From Candidatus Melainabacteria bacterium (lineage in GTDB: Bacteria > Cyanobacteriota > Vampirovibrionia > Obscuribacterales > Obscuribacteraceae): DNA of 8,387 nt. The notes under the pieces are model-generated. The model made no database searches, was not told the origin of the DNA, and saw only the letters and a list, made by a program, of their open reading frames with translations. Both the position numbers and the translations under genes were made by a program. The number at the start of each line of letters is the position of its first letter. Positions within the stretch are counted from its first letter, which is position 1. Location of the stretch: the NCBI GenBank assembly GCA_003175915.1, contig PSRH01000263.1:1-8387 (forward strand). The letters are read 5' to 3'. This document shows, piece after piece, positions 1-5,722 of the stretch.

Positions 1-573
1 TATGCGCACGTCACCTACTTCTTCAACGGTGGCAAAGAACCGCCTGAAGAAGGGGAAGTGCGTCAACTGGTACCTTCGCTGAAGGTAGCCACTTACGACA
101 AGGCGCCGGCGATGCAGACACCGCAGGTCTGCCAGGTCGCCTGCCAGGCAATTGCTTCAGGAAAGCATCCTTTTATTGTGCTCAATTTCGCCAATCCGGA
201 CATGGTCGGACACACAGGCATTCTGGAAGCAGCTGTGGAAGCAATAGAATCAGTCGATCGCGCCTTTGCAGAATTATTAGCGGCCATTCAAGCTGCCAAG
301 GGAACTTTGCTCATTACTGCCGATCATGGCAACTGCGAGCAGATGATCGATTTGGCCACAGGCCAACCACACACAGCCCACACCACCAATCCGGTACCAT
401 TCATAGTGGCAAACTTTCAGGACACGGATCCTCTTGGCTTGAAAAATGGTGCCAAGTTGGCCGATGGTTCGCTTGCCGATGTTGCTCCCACCATTCTTTC
501 CATCATGGGGCTTGAGCAACCAAGAGTGATGCAAGGCAAATCTTTGATTGGCGTACGACAAGGATGTTGCTGA
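1..573 (+). CDS. gpmI: 2,3-bisphosphoglycerate-independent phosphoglycerate mutase, C-terminal part (5' end outside window)
   Basis: The enzyme interconverts 3- and 2-phosphoglycerate in glycolysis/gluconeogenesis in the cytosol, using two Mn ions and a phosphoserine intermediate. The frame is open from base 1 and begins with YAHVTYFFNGG, a hallmark of this family, so the gene enters from the left; the GTG at 58 is internal. About 190 C-terminal residues of a usually ~510-residue protein are present, covering the end of the transferase domain and the return to the phosphatase domain. Metal ligands of the alkaline-phosphatase superfamily fold are visible: NPDMVGHTG (Asp codon 199, His codon 211), ADHGN (Asp 322, His 325) and HTAHTTNPVP (His 379). 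The C-terminus is complete, with the usual DVAPTIL and GKSLI stretch before TGA. The phosphoserine segment lies outside the window. No convincing terminator follows. Identification is secure; only the 5' part is unseen. Confidence 0.97.
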   Translation, partial: YAHVTYFFNGGKEPPEEGEVRQLVPSLKVATYDKAPAMQTPQVCQVACQAIASGKHPFIVLNFANPDMVGHTGILEAAVEAIESVDRAFAELLAAIQAAKGTLLITADHGNCEQMIDLATGQPHTAHTTNPVPFIVANFQDTDPLGLKNGAKLADGSLADVAPTILSIMGLEQPRVMQGKSLIGVRQGCC

Positions 574-739
574 TCAGCACTTGCTAGTTGTCGAGTAGCC
601 CAATCGTCTCGTCATTTTCAAGAGTGATGTTCGACTATGAGAAATTCTTTGCATAGCGAACCTAACATTGGTGAAAATAGAGAGAGTGCCACTACGTAAG
701 TTTAGTGATGATGTTAAGAGGAAGAGCTGCCGGTTGAGC

Positions 740-760
740 TTAACGATTAACTCTTAATCG
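740..760 (+). promoter_or_regulatory. Putative operator: three tandem TTAA heptamers
   Basis: Three heptamers follow one another without a gap: TTAACGA (740-746), TTAACTC (747-753) and TTAATCG (754-760). The last two also form a perfect 7-base inverted repeat, CGATTAA-ctc-TTAATCG (744-760). The block ends two bases before the -35 element at 763, the usual place for an activator that contacts RNA polymerase. Direct TTAA-type repeats are known for several response regulators, for example PhoP/PhoB-like proteins, but the 7-base period fits none exactly. Regulator identity is unknown, and the operator role is inferred from repeat structure and position. Confidence 0.4.
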
Positions 761-762
761 GT

Positions 763-791
763 TTGCTTCGCCCTCACTTACCTGGTATTAT
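763..791 (+). promoter_or_regulatory. Putative sigma-70-type promoter P1 (extended -10) for the lipoprotein gene
   Basis: The -35 element TTGCTT (763-768) matches only the first three consensus bases. It is 17 bases from the -10 element TATTAT (786-791), which matches five of six. TGG just before the -10 gives an extended -10 (TGn), which can offset a weak -35. Predicted start is near 798, giving a leader of about 98 bases before the ATG at 896. A weak -35 with an adjacent repeat block suggests an activator-dependent promoter. This rests on pattern only. Confidence 0.45.
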
Positions 792-833
792 GGCGGCCGT
801 TTCGCGCTGGCGATGTGTCGTAGTTGCCTTAGT

Positions 834-862
834 TTGACTCGTTGAGCGCTGTTGAAGACAAT
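834..862 (+). promoter_or_regulatory. Putative sigma-70-type promoter P2 for the lipoprotein gene
   Basis: The -35 element TTGACT (834-839) matches five of six consensus bases and lies 17 bases before GACAAT (857-862), which matches four of six. Predicted start is near 869, giving a leader of about 27 bases that still contains the ribosome-binding site at 876-882. The promoter position argues against translation starting at the in-frame TTG at 842, which would lie between the -35 and -10 elements. Confidence 0.45.
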
Positions 863-895
863 CTCATTAGCCATAGAAGGAGACGAATCAGAATT

Positions 896-1120
896 ATGAC
901 TTTGAACAATCAAAACCTCGCCCTGGCCGCGGCTAGCCTAGCACTGGTGGCTTCCTTGACTGCCTGTGGAGGATCTTCTGAAACTCCGGCTCCTCCGGCT
1001 GCTACCTCCACTTCGACTTCCACTACCACGACAGAAACGCCTGCCACCACTCCTGGTGCAACACCCGGGGCAAGCACATCAACAACGACAACGACTACCA
1101 CTCCTGGCAATAATCCATAA
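896..1120 (+). CDS. Small Thr/Pro-rich lipoprotein (74 aa), function unknown
   Basis: I do not recognise a family. The predicted product is a 23-residue lipoprotein signal peptide (hydrophobic residues about 8-22), the lipobox LTAC with Cys24 as the lipidated residue, then a 51-residue mature chain. That chain holds about 20 threonines with Ser, Pro, Gly and Ala, and has no globular-domain character. Such chains act as flexible spacers or O-glycosylation-prone tethers, but no role is shown. The ATG at 896 is chosen because GAAGGAG (876-882) precedes it and promoter P2 overlaps the alternative TTG at 842. A caveat is that the ATG form has no Lys/Arg in its n-region (MTLNNQN), unusual for a signal peptide, whereas the TTG form would add HRRRRIR; those arginines mostly come from reading the ribosome-binding sequence. 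The gene is monocistronic, with its own promoters and a strong terminator. High Thr content makes a low-complexity false call possible, but promoter, RBS, lipobox and terminator agree. Confidence 0.75.
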   Translation: MTLNNQNLALAAASLALVASLTACGGSSETPAPPAATSTSTSTTTTETPATTPGATPGASTSTTTTTTTPGNNP

Positions 1121-1189
1121 CATTGCTTGATTAGTTCTTCTATCAAGAATGAGCGCCTGAGCGCCTGTTCTGTTGGGGAATGGTTGTTT

Positions 1190-1233
1190 TACCACTCTTT
1201 TAGGAAGTATTCCTGAAGAGTGGTATTTTTTTT
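1190..1233 (+). terminator. Strong intrinsic terminator after the lipoprotein gene
   Basis: A perfect 10-base stem TACCACTCTT (1190-1199) / AAGAGTGGTA (1216-1225) encloses an upper 5-base stem AGGAA (1202-1206) / TTCCT (1210-1214) with a 3-base loop and a small internal bulge. It is followed at once by eight T residues (1226-1233). It starts 69 bases after the lipoprotein stop. No T-tract is present in the opposite direction, so it works only for + strand transcripts and separates the lipoprotein unit from the DUF2993 gene. Confidence 0.92.
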
Positions 1234-1336
1234 GATAATTGCTGTAATATGCAAACGCCAGCAGGGTTGCTCGCTTAAGCCATTGTTTTAAAAGATGACA
1301 ATTGGCATAGATCTCGACTTTTCCAGGTGGTATGAC

Positions 1337-2362
1337 ATGTATTCAACAAGCCTTAGCTTGAAGTTGCTTTCTAAAAAGACAAGGGTGGCCGGACTGGTCT
1401 CAATTGTCCTTGTTGCCAATTTCCTTTGCCAAAATGGCGCTTTTGCTCAGAGTTCTGCTCTTGAAGTTTCACCGGCGGCTCCCATCCAGGCACCGGCTCC
1501 TCAACAGGCCCCTCAGGAGAATGGCGACGCCACCATCAAAAACTTCCAGCCTGGCCAAGAGCCTGTTGTCGTACCGCCGATCACCTTTGTCGACGTTAAC
1601 GCCGGTAGATTCGGTAAGCTGGAAATTGATCTCACTGACGGACAATTTCTCGATACAGCTGTGGACAAATTGCATCTGATCGCCAAAGATCTCGACGTCA
1701 AAGAGGGCGTGCTCAAATCTCTGGACATAGCGATACAGGGTGGACACCTGCAGGATTTTATTTTCGACCAATTGAGAGTGGTAACCGCGGGCGATCTGAA
1801 GTTCGACCCAGGAATTTTCCTCAACCACCACATGCTGCAATTCAGCGAACCAGCTCAGGCTGAAGTGACTGCCACAATTTCCCAGACGAGCCTGAATAGC
1901 TTTCTCAACTCACCCAGGACGCTGCAAAAACTTTCGGTCAAAGCCGGGAACAAAGTGGCGGCTATTGCCAGTCTTGTCGGCGTCAGCAGTGGCAACATCG
2001 GCTTGAACATTGCCCAAGCAGATGTGGCTTTGAAAAAGGGAAACAAAGTCGCCGTCGATTTTCAGAGCAATCTTGGTCTGGGTCAGATGGGCCTGCCATT
2101 GAACGGACAAATCGAAGGAACTCTCGGTTTGAAAGATGGCTGGTTGGACATTAGCGATCCTCATCTGGCTACGGGCGGTCAACAACTATCGCCAGAACTT
2201 TCAGGGGTGCTTTTGAAAAAAATCGGCGGTATCTCGACGTCCGCACAAAAATCAGAAGATATACGCTTTGTCTTTACCGATCTGAAAGTGGTAGCAAACA
2301 AGCAAATCCAACTGAAAGGTACCGCCCAAATAAGCCGACTGCGTTTCGGCAAAACCATTTAA
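1337..2362 (+). CDS. Secreted DUF2993-family protein (341 aa)
   Basis: This looks like a DUF2993 protein, a family common in Cyanobacteria and Actinobacteria; the mycobacterial member LmeA binds phospholipid and helps lipoglycan assembly. Whether this protein shares that activity is not shown. The order is: Sec signal peptide (basic n-region KLLSKKTR, hydrophobic core about 17-31, likely cleavage after AFA at 37), a Pro/Gln/Ala-rich linker to about residue 80, then a beta-rich domain to the end. Family-like features are repeated 'GKLEIDLTDGQF'- and 'LKSLDIAIQGG'-type strands, ATISQTSLNSFL, LELSGVLLKK-like SGVLLKKIGG and a closing LKGTAQI strand. The ATG at 1337 is preferred over the ATG at 1295 because AGGTGG (1325-1330) lies 6 bases upstream and the signal peptide is then normal, whereas the upstream start adds 14 residues including acidic ones and has no clear ribosome-binding site. 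No transmembrane helix beyond the signal is seen. The gene stands alone, after a terminator and 145 bases before rph. Confidence 0.78.
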   Translation: MYSTSLSLKLLSKKTRVAGLVSIVLVANFLCQNGAFAQSSALEVSPAAPIQAPAPQQAPQENGDATIKNFQPGQEPVVVPPITFVDVNAGRFGKLEIDLTDGQFLDTAVDKLHLIAKDLDVKEGVLKSLDIAIQGGHLQDFIFDQLRVVTAGDLKFDPGIFLNHHMLQFSEPAQAEVTATISQTSLNSFLNSPRTLQKLSVKAGNKVAAIASLVGVSSGNIGLNIAQADVALKKGNKVAVDFQSNLGLGQMGLPLNGQIEGTLGLKDGWLDISDPHLATGGQQLSPELSGVLLKKIGGISTSAQKSEDIRFVFTDLKVVANKQIQLKGTAQISRLRFGKTI

Positions 2363-2507
2363 GCCTCTCTCAAGTCTCAGTCCGACGGTAAAGGGTATTA
2401 GGAAATATCACCGGCTAGATTGTTGAAAGCACTGAAGAACGGGTAATGTATTGAAATGAAAGTACAAGTGAACTGAAACGGGTGAGCTCAGCGAAAGTGA
2501 GAACTTA

Positions 2508-3233
2508 ATGTTCCGGAGACGTGACAGCAGGCAGTGGGATCAACTCCGACAAGTAAAGTTTACAAGACAGTTCACTAAGAACGCCGAGGGTTCCGTGCTC
2601 GTGGAATTCGGCGACACCCGAGTCTTCACCACCGCCAAGATAGAAGAAAGGGTGCCGGCCTTTTTGATTGGTAAGGGAGAAGGCTGGATTACCGCCGAAT
2701 ATTCGCTTTTACCTGGTTCTACACCAATTCGCTCGACTCGAGAAGTGACACGCGGACAACCTTCGGGCAGGACTAGTGAAATTCAGCGCCTGATTGGCCG
2801 CTGTCTGAGAGCAGTTGTCGATCGGCGAGCCCTGGGAGAAAGAACAATAACCGTCGATTGCGATGTTTTGCAAGCCGATGGTGGCACCCGTGTTGCCAGC
2901 ATATGTGGTGGCTTCCTCGCCCTTCATGATGCTCTTCTGAAACTGCGTAAGTCAGGCAGCTGGGATGAATTGCCGATCAGCGAACATATGGCGGCCGTCA
3001 GTATATGTCAGATCAACAATCAATTGCTCTTGGACCCCAATTATCACGAAGACTCGCAGGCAGAAATGGACAGCAACATCGTCCTGACTGAATCCGGCAA
3101 AGTTCTCGAGCTGCAACTCACCTCAGAAACAAAACCTTACGAAACGACGCGGGTTCCTGAGTTGATTGCCCTGGCCGAAAAGGGCGTCAAAGAAATCATC
3201 CGCCTGCAATATGAAGCATTGAAGCAAAAGTAA
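2508..3233 (+). CDS. rph: Ribonuclease PH (241 aa)
   Basis: RNase PH is a phosphate-dependent 3'-5' exoribonuclease that trims tRNA precursors in the cytosol and works as a hexamer. Length fits the family (about 240-260). Conserved blocks occur in order: GKGEGWITAEYSLLP (55-69), GRTSEIQRLIGR (87-98), VDCDVLQADGGTRVASICG (116-134) and the catalytic HEDSQAEMDSN (180-190). By alignment to the Bacillus enzyme, phosphate-binding Arg86, Thr125 and Arg126 correspond to Arg88, Thr127 and Arg128, and the acidic pair Asp180/Asp186 to Asp182/Asp188, so it should be active. The N-terminal family motif is altered: RDSRQWDQLRQV in place of the usual R-D-G-R-x-x-D-Q-L-R-P-V pattern. The ATG at 2508 has a weak SD (AGTGAG, 2496-2501). 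The usual neighbour rdgB is absent on either side, and a 145-base leader precedes the gene. Confidence 0.96.
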   Translation: MFRRRDSRQWDQLRQVKFTRQFTKNAEGSVLVEFGDTRVFTTAKIEERVPAFLIGKGEGWITAEYSLLPGSTPIRSTREVTRGQPSGRTSEIQRLIGRCLRAVVDRRALGERTITVDCDVLQADGGTRVASICGGFLALHDALLKLRKSGSWDELPISEHMAAVSICQINNQLLLDPNYHEDSQAEMDSNIVLTESGKVLELQLTSETKPYETTRVPELIALAEKGVKEIIRLQYEALKQK

Positions 3234-3376
3234 AGTTTTGCCGCCCGCCGCTATCTGCGCCTGGGCAATTGATGAGAAACTTAAATTTAACTTCGCGGCT
3301 TCTGACAACGAAAGGTCTAGCCTTTACACTAGAGGTCAAGAGTACCGAGGTCTTTTTCGATAAAGGGTAGTGAGCT

Positions 3377-4930
3377 TTGACTGTGACGATTACGAAACGC
3401 GATGCAACGCCAGTCAGAGTGCCCTTCGAAGACGTTACCCCAAGGAAACTTCTAGTTTCATCCTGGCGAGTTTTCCGGCGCGTGTCGGCCCTGCAAGGTC
3501 CGGCAGCTGCTGCCCGCGTTTTTCCTATCATCTGGGTGATTATCAAGGCTGTGAAAGGCTTCTCGCAGTTTCACGAAAAGGAACTGGCGAGAATGCTGAG
3601 CTACAAGGAAGCCGGACTGGAACCGGAAGAATTAGCCTTACCGGAAGAAGAGAACGAGCGCTACCGCCAACTTGGTAGTTGGCTTTGCCATAAGCTGCAT
3701 TCCTTAGGGCCGACCTTCGTCAAAATCGGCCAGACCCTTTCGACGCGCGCCGATTTGCTGCCCTTATCAGCCATGCTAGAGCTGGCTAAATTGCAGGAAG
3801 ATGCGGAAGCTTTTCCTACAGAAGTGGCCATCGCTACGATCGAATCTGAGTTAGGAAGCAGGCTGGACGACCTGTACAGCCATTTCGACAAAACCCCGAT
3901 AGCGGCTGCCAGTCTCTCCCAGGCCTATCTGGCTCTAATCAAGGACGGCCGGAAAGTGGTCGTCAAAGTGCAGCGTCCTAACTTGCCTAAGCTGATCGCT
4001 TGTGACGTTCAGATCCTCGCTGCCATCGCTGACGAAGTAATGAATTACCCGAGCCTTTGCCGCCACACAGATTGGCCGGGAGTAGTGCAAGAGTTCGCCC
4101 GTACCATCTTCGAAGAGATTGATTACATCCGGGAAGGACGCAACGCCGATCGCTTCCGCCACAACTTCCGCAATTTCGACCTTGTTTTCATTCCCAGAAT
4201 AATCTGGCGCTTGACCGGGCGCCGCGTCCTCACCATCGAGTATGTGGAAGGAGCCAAGGTAACCGACGTCGAGAAGCTGGATGCCCAGGGCATCGACCGC
4301 AATGAAATCACCAAGGCCGGCTGCAATTTCTATTTGAGACAACTTTTGGAAGACGGCTTCTTTCATGCCGATCCGCATCCGGGCAATATGCGCATCATGG
4401 CTGACGGCAGGGTCGGCATTTTCGACTTCGGCATGGTCGGGCGCCTCTCCCCGGAGCTGAAAAAGCACCTGGTCAACGCCTTCCTGCATGTCATAGAAAG
4501 AAAATATCGCGACCTGGTGGATGATTTCGTTGGCATGGGCTTCCTGGACGCCCGGGTCGATCGAGAAGCGCTTTATCTAGAACTTACGCCTATTCTCGAT
4601 AAACGATTTTCCAGCGGTATGACGCGCTTGAGATTCCGCCAGATGCTCTTCGATTTCTCGGACGTATGTTGGCGCTACCCGTTTCGCCTACCCACCGAAT
4701 TCACCTACGTTATGCGGGCCCTGCTCACGCTTGAAGGCGTCGCTTTAACGATCTATCCGAAGTTCAACTTTGTCGATGCCACCATGCCTTTTGCTCAGCG
4801 TATCCTGATCAAGAACAATGCCACAATAGGCCAGGCAATCATCAAGGAAGTCTTCTCGGAGGGGCGTTTCAACCGGCAGGCAGCAGTGGACCTCTTCAAA
4901 GCCGCCGCTCGGCTGTCCAACATAGTTTAA
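3377..4930 (+). CDS. ABC1/UbiB-family atypical protein kinase-like protein (517 aa)
   Basis: Members of this family (UbiB, COQ8/ADCK, cyanobacterial and plastid ABC1K) bind ATP and support isoprenoid-quinone or prenyl-lipid metabolism at membranes; some act as ATPases rather than protein kinases. Visible motifs in order are KIGQ (116-119, the family-specific inhibitory element), the Ala-rich loop AAAS (176-179), the nucleotide-binding Lys197 in VVVKVQRP, EEIDYIREGRNADRF (246-260), YVEGAKV, the catalytic HADPHPGN (330-337) and metal-binding DFG (350-352). All residues expected for an active ABC1 fold are present. The C-terminal pair of transmembrane helices of E. coli UbiB is not apparent; a hydrophobic stretch lies near 47-62. 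The start is a TTG at 3377 with AAGGG (3363-3367) 9 bases upstream; a GTG two codons later is nearly as good. It follows rph by 143 bases on the same strand and may be a separate unit. Naming it ubiB would need proof of a quinone role. Confidence 0.93.
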   Translation: MTVTITKRDATPVRVPFEDVTPRKLLVSSWRVFRRVSALQGPAAAARVFPIIWVIIKAVKGFSQFHEKELARMLSYKEAGLEPEELALPEEENERYRQLGSWLCHKLHSLGPTFVKIGQTLSTRADLLPLSAMLELAKLQEDAEAFPTEVAIATIESELGSRLDDLYSHFDKTPIAAASLSQAYLALIKDGRKVVVKVQRPNLPKLIACDVQILAAIADEVMNYPSLCRHTDWPGVVQEFARTIFEEIDYIREGRNADRFRHNFRNFDLVFIPRIIWRLTGRRVLTIEYVEGAKVTDVEKLDAQGIDRNEITKAGCNFYLRQLLEDGFFHADPHPGNMRIMADGRVGIFDFGMVGRLSPELKKHLVNAFLHVIERKYRDLVDDFVGMGFLDARVDREALYLELTPILDKRFSSGMTRLRFRQMLFDFSDVCWRYPFRLPTEFTYVMRALLTLEGVALTIYPKFNFVDATMPFAQRILIKNNATIGQAIIKEVFSEGRFNRQAAVDLFKAAARLSNIV

Positions 4931-5149
4931 TGGCGGCAATCCAATCAGGGAGCCAAGCGGGCCGCGCCCTAAAAAGGCGATCCGGCGGCAAAAAGGTTCC
5001 TCATTAAGGCATTATTAAATTTTATACTCGCATATCGTAAAAACGCCTTGCCTTTGCGGCATTTCACGTTTAATCTTGCAGATGGTTATCAAGCTCTAGT
5101 TACCTGAGCCCGGTTAACCTCATCCCCGTTATCGTTCGAGGCTGATTGG

Positions 5150-5701
5150 ATGGCAATCGCCCAAGGCAACGTCACCCATCAATTAGAAGGTCACTTAAGA
5201 GCAGTCGTACAGCCTGTTCAGCAGCCAACAGGTGAGCGAACTACTTGTTCCAGCTGCGGCAAGTCTCATCCGAAATCCTCAAAATTCTGCACTGGTTGCG
5301 GGCAGCCGAAAAGTAACGTGGTCCAGCCGATTGGCACGCAGGCAGCGCCGGTCTTCGCCCACGCCCATGTGCCCCAGGCGGCCGGCATTCCCAAAGAACT
5401 ACAGGTAGAGCTGGGTAAGCTCCTCGTGGCTGTTGCTCGCGAAAGACTTTTTCTCTATTTTCACTGGTCGGTATTCCTGGGACTGCACGTCGTGGGCTTC
5501 CTGCTCGCCTATCGCATGTATGAGGAGTTTGCCGGCGACGAGGCAAGCAAGATTCTTGTTTCTCTGCCCCCCCTCTTTTTCCTCAACCTCTCTGCCTTCT
5601 TTTGCTTACCATTGATCAAAACCACCCGCTTCCAGATTACCCGCCTGAAAGAACAACTCACCTACATTCACTACCGCATCGAATACCGCGATATCTGGTG
5701 A
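5150..5701 (+). CDS. Zinc-ribbon protein with two membrane helices (183 aa), function unknown
   Basis: I do not recognise a specific family. After a polar N-terminus, a compact zinc ribbon is visible: C33-SS-C36, ten residues, then C47-TG-C50, the treble-clef/zinc-ribbon pattern found near the ends of many bacterial membrane proteins. A Pro/Ala/Val-rich linker (about 51-80) leads to an amphipathic segment (82-99) and two hydrophobic stretches, about 100-121 and 135-156, that should form a helical hairpin. The C-terminal 27 residues are polar and basic (KTTRFQITRLKEQ), so both tails and the ribbon probably lie in the cytoplasm. The ATG at 5150 has GAGG (5138-5141) 8 bases upstream. A 219-base leader separates it from the ABC1 kinase gene. 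It converges on the - strand unit, whose stop lies 21 bases beyond. A membrane-bound adaptor is possible, but I assign no function. Confidence 0.8.
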   Translation: MAIAQGNVTHQLEGHLRAVVQPVQQPTGERTTCSSCGKSHPKSSKFCTGCGQPKSNVVQPIGTQAAPVFAHAHVPQAAGIPKELQVELGKLLVAVARERLFLYFHWSVFLGLHVVGFLLAYRMYEEFAGDEASKILVSLPPLFFLNLSAFFCLPLIKTTRFQITRLKEQLTYIHYRIEYRDIW

Positions 5702-5722
5702 CTCAGAGATCAACAATTCTCC

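Larger units (their letters stand above)
574..895. other. 322-base gene-free control region between gpmI and the small lipoprotein gene
   Basis: No reading frame here looks like a gene. The first ~135 bases after gpmI show no stable hairpin with a T-tract. From about 713 the sequence becomes rich in TTAA-containing motifs: GTTAAG at 713-718, CTTAAC at 739-744 and three tandem heptamers at 740-760. Two sigma-70-like promoters follow (763-791 and 834-862). The region appears to be the regulatory leader of the lipoprotein gene at 896. I see no tRNA, riboswitch or small-RNA structure I could defend. Confidence 0.6.

Noticed and set aside
910..1146. Valine-rich reading frame on the - strand opposite the lipoprotein gene
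   Set aside because: It is the mirror of the Thr-rich codons (ACN read as reverse NGT gives Val), has no ribosome-binding site and no family features.
1151..1166. Tandem octamer GAGCGCCT repeated twice after the lipoprotein gene
   Set aside because: Only two copies, with no partner elsewhere and no link to a mobile element; probably slippage in untranslated sequence.
3244..3270. GC-rich potential hairpin after rph (GCCC...GGGC)
   Set aside because: The stem is only four bases with a poor interior and is not followed by a T-tract, so it is not an acceptable intrinsic terminator.
3311..3352. Short repeats AGGTC x3 and TCTAG...CTAGA before the ABC1 kinase gene
   Set aside because: Spacing is irregular (20 and 15 bases), units are only five bases, and no promoter of good quality is aligned with them.
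3370..3678. Overlapping + strand frame at the start of the ABC1 kinase gene
   Set aside because: It is a shadow frame; the kinase frame continues with conserved family motifs through the same bases.
5023..5028. TATACT as a -10 element for the zinc-ribbon gene
   Set aside because: No recognisable -35 lies 16-18 bases upstream, so the promoter could not be supported, although the region is AT-rich and suitable.
4957..5062. Possible terminator hairpins after the ABC1 kinase gene (GGGC-CGC-GCCC and TGCC-TTTGC-GGCA)
   Set aside because: Both stems are four bases; the first has no T-tract and the second only three T residues.
5131..5149. GTTCGAG as a tRNA T-loop fragment
   Set aside because: No matching T-stem, anticodon arm or acceptor stem is present around it.
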